NCBI GenBank assembly: GCA_002314715.1
Contig: DCGY01000042.1
Location: 13,986-25,538 of the forward strand
DNA from: Lachnospiraceae bacterium UBA1766
GTDB lineage: Bacteria; Bacillota; Clostridia; Lachnospirales; Lachnospiraceae
Reading direction: 5' to 3'
Length of the DNA: 11,553 bases
A program made the position numbers and the translations under genes. Below are positions 6,330 to 11,553 of this stretch, one piece after another (the first letter of the stretch is position 1; every line of letters starts with the position of its first letter). A model generated the notes under the pieces. The model made no database searches and had not been told where the DNA came from. It was given only the letters and a program-made list of their open reading frames with translations.

Positions 6330-7880
6330 ATGAGTGTAAAAACCTTTGCAGCAATTGATGTAGGAAGCTTTGAGACTTCCATGAAAATCTTTGAATTTTC
6401 GGGAAAGAATGCATTACGTGTAATTGATCACGTCAGTGAGAGCATAGATATGGGTAGCGACACCTATGCCATGGGCAAAATCAGCAATGAAAAGCTGGAT
6501 GAACTGTGCCACTGTCTGAATCAGTTTCAGGATATCATGAAATCTTACAAGGTGGATGCATACAGAGCATATACCACCAGTGCGGTTCGTGAGGCCAATA
6601 ACGGCATCATCGTGCTGGATCAGATTGCCCAGAGAACAGGGCTGGAGGTAAAGGTTCTATCCAATTCGGAGCAGCGCTTCCTGGATTATAAGGCAGTTGC
6701 GTCAAAGAGTAATGCCTTTCATCGTATTATTGAAGAGAAAACGGCTATATTGGATATTGGCGGCGGTAGTATTCAGATATCCCTATTTGATAATGATACA
6801 CTGGTTTCCACCCAAAACCTTCGATTGGGTGTGTTGCGTATTCAGGAGGTTTTGACACATCTGAATGCGGGAAATTCAGAACTGGATGCTTTGGTGGATG
6901 AGATTGCCACTGCACAGCTATCCTTGTATAAAAAGCTCTATCTGAAGGATCGGGAAATCAAAAACGTAATTATAGTGGATGACTATCTTTCACCGTTGAT
7001 TTTGAAACGCGTGGGGAATGATGTCGATAAAGCAATTATTACAGCGGACAGCTTTGATGGCTTGAGTAAATTGTTTGCAAGCCACAGTCAGATGGAAGCT
7101 GCAAAATATTTGGATGTGGCAGAAGAAAAGATTCCGCTGATTCGAATCAGCGCTATTTTGACCAATCGAATTGTGAGACTGATGGAAGCAGAGTTGATTT
7201 GGGCTCCCGGAGCGGGACTAAGCGATGGTATTGCATACGAATACGGAGAGGAATCCAAGCTTCTTCGCGGAGAGCATGATTTTGAAAAAGATATTTTGGC
7301 ATGTGCCGGAAATATCAGCAAACGTTATATGGGCAGCAGGAAGCGTGCGGAGACCCTGGAAAATCTGACTATGGAAATCTTTGACAGCATGAAAAAGGTT
7401 CACGGTTTGGGCAAGAGAGAACGACTGTATCTGCGTCTTGCGGCGCTTTTGCATGATTGTGGCAAATACATCAGCTTGGTAAATATCGGAGAAACATCCT
7501 ACGACATTATTATGGCTACGGAAATGATTGGGCTATCTCACATGGAGCGTCAGATTGTGGCCAGTATTGTACGCTTCAATCACAGTGAATTCTCAGAGTA
7601 TGAATTTCTGGGAGGCTGGGGAAACGGAACCTTGGATCGAAAAAATTATCTGGTGGTGGCAAAGCTGACCGCAATTTTACGACTGTGCAACAGTCTGGAT
7701 CGAAGCCATAAACAGAAACTGAAAGGTTTGAAGGCAACATTGAATGACAATGAATTAGTGCTTACGATTGACTCCCAGGAAGATGTTACTTTGGAAAGAG
7801 GATATTTTGATATGAGCGCTGAGTTCTTCCGGGAAATGTTTAGTGTAACTCCGGTTCTGCGATTAAAGAAGAAGTTCTAG
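6330..7880 (+). CDS. Ppx/GppA-family protein, atypical active site
   Basis: A 516-residue homologue of exopolyphosphatase and pppGpp phosphohydrolase: an ASKHA (actin-like) fold followed by an HD domain. Visible motifs are AAIDVGSFETS (7-17), TSAVREANN (83-91), LDIGGGSIQI (141-150) and the HD dyad in LLHDCGK (375-376), with NH at 417-418 and LDR at 456-458. The phosphate loop reads GSFE instead of the usual GSNS. By hand alignment to E. coli Ppx, proposed catalytic E121 and E150 correspond to Q115 and Q149, while D143 is kept as D142. It may therefore be a weak enzyme, a polyphosphate or ppGpp binding protein, or have moved activity to the HD domain. AGGAG (6316-6320) supports the ATG at 6330 over a TTG at 6324. 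It lies directly upstream of ppk1, as ppx genes often pair with ppk. Confidence 0.88.
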   Translation: MSVKTFAAIDVGSFETSMKIFEFSGKNALRVIDHVSESIDMGSDTYAMGKISNEKLDELCHCLNQFQDIMKSYKVDAYRAYTTSAVREANNGIIVLDQIAQRTGLEVKVLSNSEQRFLDYKAVASKSNAFHRIIEEKTAILDIGGGSIQISLFDNDTLVSTQNLRLGVLRIQEVLTHLNAGNSELDALVDEIATAQLSLYKKLYLKDREIKNVIIVDDYLSPLILKRVGNDVDKAIITADSFDGLSKLFASHSQMEAAKYLDVAEEKIPLIRISAILTNRIVRLMEAELIWAPGAGLSDGIAYEYGEESKLLRGEHDFEKDILACAGNISKRYMGSRKRAETLENLTMEIFDSMKKVHGLGKRERLYLRLAALLHDCGKYISLVNIGETSYDIIMATEMIGLSHMERQIVASIVRFNHSEFSEYEFLGGWGNGTLDRKNYLVVAKLTAILRLCNSLDRSHKQKLKGLKATLNDNELVLTIDSQEDVTLERGYFDMSAEFFREMFSVTPVLRLKKKF

Positions 7881-7894
7881 AGGAGGAAAATGGT

Positions 7895-10024
7895 ATGACC
7901 GATTTTTTGAATCCGAAATATTATACAAACAGAGAGCTTAGCTGGCTCCTATTTGATCATCGAATTTTAAATGAAGCCAGAGATAAGACAACTCCCTTGT
8001 TTGAACGTTTGAAGTTTTTAAGTATTACCGCATCCAATCTGGATGAATTCTTTATGGTGCGCGTGGCTTCCCTAAAGGATATGGTAAATGCGGGATATGA
8101 TAAGAAAGATATTGCCGGAATGACTGCCACCGAGCAGTTGACGGCATTGCATAAAGAAATTCATCATTTGGTGGATTTGCAGTATTCCACATTGAATCGT
8201 TCCTTACTTCCCTTGTTGGAGCAGAATGGATTGAAAATTGTAAAGGCACACGAACTTCTCACTGTGGAGGAAGGGGAGTATGTAGATAAATATTTCATGG
8301 AAAATGTTTATCCGGTGCTTACACCCATGGCAGTGGATTCTTCCAGACCGTTTCCTTTGATTCGAAACAAGTCCCTGAATATCGGTGCGTTGATTTCCAA
8401 CAAGAAAAAAGATGACGAAGCGGTATTTGCAGCGGTTCAGGTACCCAGCGTGTTGAATCGTATTGTAGAACTGCCCAACGGGGATGGTATTCGAAAAATT
8501 ATCTTTTTGGAAGAAATTATCGAGAGAAATATCGACAAGCTGTTTTTGAATTATAATGTAATTTGCAAGCATCCGTTCCGAATCATGCGTAATGCAGATA
8601 TGACGATTGAAGAGGAAGATGCGGCAGATTTATTGAAAGAAATTGAGAAGCAGATAAAAATGCGCCAGTGGGGCGAAGCAATTCGATTGGAAATTGAGGA
8701 TGGTTGCGATAAGCGACTTCTGAAAATTTTGAAAAAAGAGCTGCCCATCGGCGAAGAAAATATATATGAAATCGACGGACCTTTAGACCTTACCGTTCTA
8801 ATGAAGGTATATGGTCTGGATGGTTTCAATCAGCATAAAACACCGAAATTTGTACCTCAACAGGTGCCCGAAATTCCGGAGGGATGCGATATTTTCGAAG
8901 CAATTCGCAAACAGGATATTCTGATGCATCATCCTTACCAGACCTTTACGCCGGTAGTGGAATTTATCCGTCAGGCAGCAAAGGACAGCTCTGTACTGGC
9001 CATTAAGCAAACCCTGTATCGTGTCAGTGGAAATTCGCCTATTATTGCGGCACTTGCCCAGGCTGCGGAAAATGGCAAACAGGTAACTGTTTTGGTAGAG
9101 TTAAAGGCTCGTTTCGATGAGGAAAACAATATTGTCTGGGCACGAAAACTGGAAAAGGCCGGATGCCATGTAATCTATGGCCTGGTGGGTCTTAAAACCC
9201 ACAGTAAAATTACCCTGGTGGTTCGAAAGGAAGAAGACGGCATCCGCAGATATGTCCATCTGGGTACCGGAAATTATAATGATGCCACCGCGAAATTATA
9301 TACTGATATCGGACTTTTGACCTGTTCCGAATCCATCGGAGAGGATGCGACAGCTGTCTTTAATATGCTTTCCGGATATTCGGAGCCTCTGTTTTGGAAT
9401 CGCCTGTCCCTTGCACCGTTGTGGTTGAAGGATAAGTTTTTGTATTTGATTGAACGGGAGAAAAAGCATGCGTTGGAGGGACGCAAGGCACATATTATCG
9501 CCAAGATGAATTCTCTTTGCGACCGTGATATTATTGCTGCTTTGTATGAGGCAAGTACCGCAGGGGTAAAAATTGACTTAATTGTTCGCGGTATTTGTTG
9601 CCTGAAGGTTGGCATTCCCGGTGTCAGCGAAAATATCACTGTTCGTTCCATTGTAGGCAATTTCCTGGAACACAGCCGAATTTATTATTTCGAAAATGAT
9701 GATCATTATGAGATTTACTGTTCCAGTGCCGATTGGATGCCTCGAAATTTGGAACGTCGTGTGGAGATTTTATTCCCGGTGGAGAAGCAGGAACTGAAGG
9801 AAGAATTGATGCATATCCTTACCTTACAGTTGGAGGATACACAGAAGGCTTCCCTGCTTATGGCTGACGGCACATATGAAAAGATCGACAAGCGTGGAAA
9901 GAAGAGTATTTTGGCACAGGATGAGTTTTGTAAGGAAGCCAAAAGAAAAGCAAAAAAGGGCCAGATAGCGCAGAATACCAATGCGCGTCGATTTGTTCCC
10001 AAAACCCATACGGACGAAAACTAA
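7895..10024 (+). CDS. ppk1: Polyphosphate kinase 1
   Basis: PPK1 reversibly transfers the gamma-phosphate of ATP to polyphosphate. The 709-residue length is normal. Visible landmarks are NRELSWL (12-18), SNLDEFFMVR (47-56), LYRVS (374-378), the phosphohistidine motif GLKTHSK with H436, GTGNYN (457-462), RGICCL (565-570), LEHSRIYYF with the second catalytic H593, and SADWMPRNLERRVE (611-624). These match E. coli H435 and H592, so the kinase should be active. The C-terminal 30 residues are basic (KRKAKKG), which might interact with polyphosphate. AGAGGAGG (7879-7886) is a very strong ribosome site 8 nt before the ATG at 7895. It is the strongest such site in the operon and suggests higher translation than the preceding gene. 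The ppx-like gene ends 14 nt upstream. Confidence 0.98.
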   Translation: MTDFLNPKYYTNRELSWLLFDHRILNEARDKTTPLFERLKFLSITASNLDEFFMVRVASLKDMVNAGYDKKDIAGMTATEQLTALHKEIHHLVDLQYSTLNRSLLPLLEQNGLKIVKAHELLTVEEGEYVDKYFMENVYPVLTPMAVDSSRPFPLIRNKSLNIGALISNKKKDDEAVFAAVQVPSVLNRIVELPNGDGIRKIIFLEEIIERNIDKLFLNYNVICKHPFRIMRNADMTIEEEDAADLLKEIEKQIKMRQWGEAIRLEIEDGCDKRLLKILKKELPIGEENIYEIDGPLDLTVLMKVYGLDGFNQHKTPKFVPQQVPEIPEGCDIFEAIRKQDILMHHPYQTFTPVVEFIRQAAKDSSVLAIKQTLYRVSGNSPIIAALAQAAENGKQVTVLVELKARFDEENNIVWARKLEKAGCHVIYGLVGLKTHSKITLVVRKEEDGIRRYVHLGTGNYNDATAKLYTDIGLLTCSESIGEDATAVFNMLSGYSEPLFWNRLSLAPLWLKDKFLYLIEREKKHALEGRKAHIIAKMNSLCDRDIIAALYEASTAGVKIDLIVRGICCLKVGIPGVSENITVRSIVGNFLEHSRIYYFENDDHYEIYCSSADWMPRNLERRVEILFPVEKQELKEELMHILTLQLEDTQKASLLMADGTYEKIDKRGKKSILAQDEFCKEAKRKAKKGQIAQNTNARRFVPKTHTDEN

Positions 10025-10048
10025 AATAGAAATGTGAGAGATACAGAA

Positions 10049-10618
10049 ATGAGAATTGTTTTGGCATCGGCTTCCCCAAGAAGAAAAGAACTTCTGAATC
10101 AAATCGGTTTGGATTTTGATGTGGAAGTAAGTCAGGTGGAAGAAGTCATTACAAAAACAGAACCCTGGAATGTGGTTGAGGAATTGTCCTGCCAGAAGGC
10201 CCGGGCGGTTGCGAAGGTTCTTCTGGAACGAAGGGAAGATGCCCTGGTAATCGGAGCAGATACGGTAGTGGCCTGCGGAGACAGGATTTTGGGAAAACCC
10301 AAGAGCCCCGAGGAGGCAGTAGCCATGCTTCATAGCCTTCGGGGAAGAAGCCATGAGGTATATACCGGAGTGACATTGATCCGTTCAATGTCGGGAGAAA
10401 CAGTCACTTTCCATGAAAAAACATCTGTGACCTTTTGTGATATGACAGATGAAGAAATTTTGGAATACGTAGATAGTAAAGACCCCTTAGATAAGGCGGG
10501 AGCTTACGGAATCCAGGGCTTTTGTGCCAGGTACATAAAAGGTATCGAAGGAGATTACAACAATGTGGTGGGTCTTCCGGTGTGCCGATTGTATCAGGAA
10601 ATAAAAAGGCTGATATAG
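10049..10618 (+). CDS. maf: Maf-family nucleotide pyrophosphatase (dTTP/UTP type)
   Basis: A 189-residue Maf protein, which hydrolyses nucleoside triphosphates to monophosphates as a house-cleaning enzyme and has been linked to control of division. Motifs: LASASPRRKELL (5-16), IGADTVV with the catalytic Asp D71 (68-74), LGKPKSPEEA (81-90), GRSHEVYTGV (99-108), DKAGAYGIQG (148-157) and EGDYNNVVGLPV (167-178). The pattern R12, T72 and Q156 resembles the YhdE subfamily, which acts on dTTP and UTP, rather than the YceF type; this is a motif-based guess. The frame also allows a GTG at 10034, but the protein normally begins at M-R-I-V-L-A-S, so I chose the ATG at 10049. Its ribosome site is weak (GTGAGAG). 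It lies 24 nt after ppk1. Confidence 0.95.
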   Translation: MRIVLASASPRRKELLNQIGLDFDVEVSQVEEVITKTEPWNVVEELSCQKARAVAKVLLERREDALVIGADTVVACGDRILGKPKSPEEAVAMLHSLRGRSHEVYTGVTLIRSMSGETVTFHEKTSVTFCDMTDEEILEYVDSKDPLDKAGAYGIQGFCARYIKGIEGDYNNVVGLPVCRLYQEIKRLI

Positions 10619-10628
10619 GAGCAAGTTT

Positions 10629-11279
10629 ATGAAAAGAGCGGTTATTTTTGATTTGGACGGTACCCTGTCCGATTCCATAGCAAGTATAAAGTACTGTGGG
10701 GATCGAGCATTGGAGCCATTTGGAATAGGACCTTTTCCGAAAGAAGATTATTTCTATTTTGTGGGAGATGGGGCAGCCAACCTGGTGAAACGTGCCTTGA
10801 TTGCCGGCGGAGATAAGGATCTGAAACACTTTGATGAGGCATTTGCCGGTTATAAAAAATGGTTTCGTGAATATTGTATGTACCAGGTGAAACCCTATGA
10901 TGGAATTCCGGAATTGATTTCGGCATTAAAAGAAAGAGGGATTCGCGTAGCCTGTCTGTCCAATAAACCACATGCAGAAACCATTCAGGTGATTGAAACC
11001 TTATTTGGAAAGGATGTCTTTGATGTGATTCAGGGGCAGGAGGAAGGACTCGCAATCAAACCCAGTCCGCAGGGAGCATTCCGAATATTGGATAAAATGA
11101 GACTGCTGCCGGAAGAGATTTTGTATTTGGGAGATACGGCAACCGATATGAAGACCGGTAAGGGTGTCGGAGCATTTACGGTGGGAGCTTTGTGGGGATT
11201 TCGTACCAGGGAAGAACTGGAAGAAGCACATGCAGACGCGATTATAGCGCATCCCTTGGAATTAATGGAATATATCTAA
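10629..11279 (+). CDS. HAD-superfamily phosphatase, phosphoglycolate phosphatase-like
   Basis: A 216-residue HAD hydrolase with all four motifs: DLDGTLSDS (8-16; nucleophile D8 and acid D10), SNKPH (111-115; S111), K144 in KPSP, and GDTATDM (168-174; D169 and D173). The region between motifs I and II (about 17-85) looks like a helical type I cap. Length and motifs resemble phosphoglycolate phosphatase (Gph) and PpaX-like proteins; PpaX is a pyrophosphatase, so that activity next to ppk1 is also possible. Substrate cannot be decided from sequence. AGGAG (10617-10621) overlaps the maf stop codon and lies 7 nt before the ATG, so the two are coupled. Confidence 0.92.
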   Translation: MKRAVIFDLDGTLSDSIASIKYCGDRALEPFGIGPFPKEDYFYFVGDGAANLVKRALIAGGDKDLKHFDEAFAGYKKWFREYCMYQVKPYDGIPELISALKERGIRVACLSNKPHAETIQVIETLFGKDVFDVIQGQEEGLAIKPSPQGAFRILDKMRLLPEEILYLGDTATDMKTGKGVGAFTVGALWGFRTREELEEAHADAIIAHPLELMEYI

Positions 11280-11296
11280 GATTTAGGAGAGAAAAC

Positions 11297-11553
11297 ATGA
11301 ACGATTTTGATGAAGCAGTATTAAAATGTTTTTTGGACAATCAGTTACAGCTTTTTCCGGAAGCCGTTGCGGAGAATATGGAGGAAGCAGAAGATTTCTT
11401 AAATGATTGCATGGCGATTGTGGTAAATTCCGTGGATGAAGTTTGGGAGTATTTTGATGAAGAAGGCATTGATATGGACGGAGCATCAGGAGAGGAAATT
11501 CTTGAGGCTTCCGAAGTGTTTGATATCGGAGACGGAAGATATTTAATTGTAGA
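11297..11553 (+). CDS. Small acidic protein, unknown function (3' end outside window)
   Basis: An open frame of 85 codons continues past the window end. A good ribosome site, AGGAGA (11285-11290), lies 6 nt before the ATG, and the gene follows the HAD gene by 17 nt, so I take it as real. The visible part is extremely acidic: about 25 Asp/Glu against only one Lys and one Arg. It has helical-looking stretches such as EAVAENMEEAEDFLND (22-37) and a D/E-rich segment at 47-73, ending in GDGRYLIV (78-85), probably a beta strand. No signal peptide, membrane segment or known catalytic motif is visible. Similar small proteins occur in Lachnospiraceae as hypothetical proteins, as far as I recall. I assign no function. 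Confidence 0.75.
   Translation, partial: MNDFDEAVLKCFLDNQLQLFPEAVAENMEEAEDFLNDCMAIVVNSVDEVWEYFDEEGIDMDGASGEEILEASEVFDIGDGRYLIV

Noticed and set aside
7890..7898. ATG-GTA-TGA mini-ORF overlapping the ppk1 start
   Set aside because: It is only two codons and just 3 nt from the Shine-Dalgarno, which is placed properly for the ATG at 7895; most likely chance.
10404..10829. Minus-strand open frame spanning the maf-HAD junction
   Set aside because: It covers two real genes in antisense and its translation has no domain features.
1..11553. CRISPR arrays, tRNA or rRNA genes, insertion sequences, prophage or toxin-antitoxin genes
   Set aside because: I looked for spaced direct repeats, cloverleaf-like segments, transposase motifs and flanking repeats and saw none; almost every base belongs to an ordinary gene.

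Overview
The window looks like chromosomal DNA from a low-to-moderate GC Gram-positive anaerobe, most likely a member of the Clostridia close to Lachnospiraceae. The reasons are purine-rich Shine-Dalgarno sites before most genes, tight operons, a FolB-FolK fusion, a DUF5050-type surface protein and a DUF815 ATPase. The family-level placement is inference from gene content. No tRNA, rRNA, CRISPR array, insertion sequence or phage gene is visible. Coding density is very high; the only sizeable non-coding gap is about 187 bp (3717-3903).

Left block (1-2701, plus strand): a folate operon running folE (3' end only), an HD-domain phosphohydrolase overlapping folE, folP, a fused folB-folK, and an ArsR/SmtB-type metal-sensor repressor. 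FolE makes dihydroneopterin triphosphate, FolB and FolK turn dihydroneopterin into hydroxymethyl-dihydropterin diphosphate, and FolP condenses that with p-aminobenzoate. The step removing phosphates from dihydroneopterin triphosphate has no recognised enzyme here, and the HD protein sits where one would be expected.

Middle (2699-3903): one minus-strand gene for a membrane-anchored protein with seven evenly spaced repeats (a probable beta-propeller) converges on the ArsR gene with a 7-bp gap. Its promoter lies back-to-back with the promoter of the next operon. The two -35 boxes overlap, and a 19-bp inverted repeat covers them.

Right block (3904-11553, plus strand): a long operon of pheA (chorismate mutase-prephenate dehydratase-ACT), a DUF815 AAA+ ATPase, a Ppx/GppA-family protein, polyphosphate kinase ppk1, a Maf nucleotide pyrophosphatase, a HAD phosphatase, and a small very acidic protein cut by the window end. 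The polyphosphate pair is the core of this block. The Ppx-like protein appears to carry Gln at both positions of the proposed catalytic glutamates, so it may be a sensor or a differently acting enzyme. I see no clearly new multi-gene system. The strongest leads are the substituted Ppx beside ppk1 and DUF815, the HD protein in the folate operon, and the compact divergent control region before pheA.
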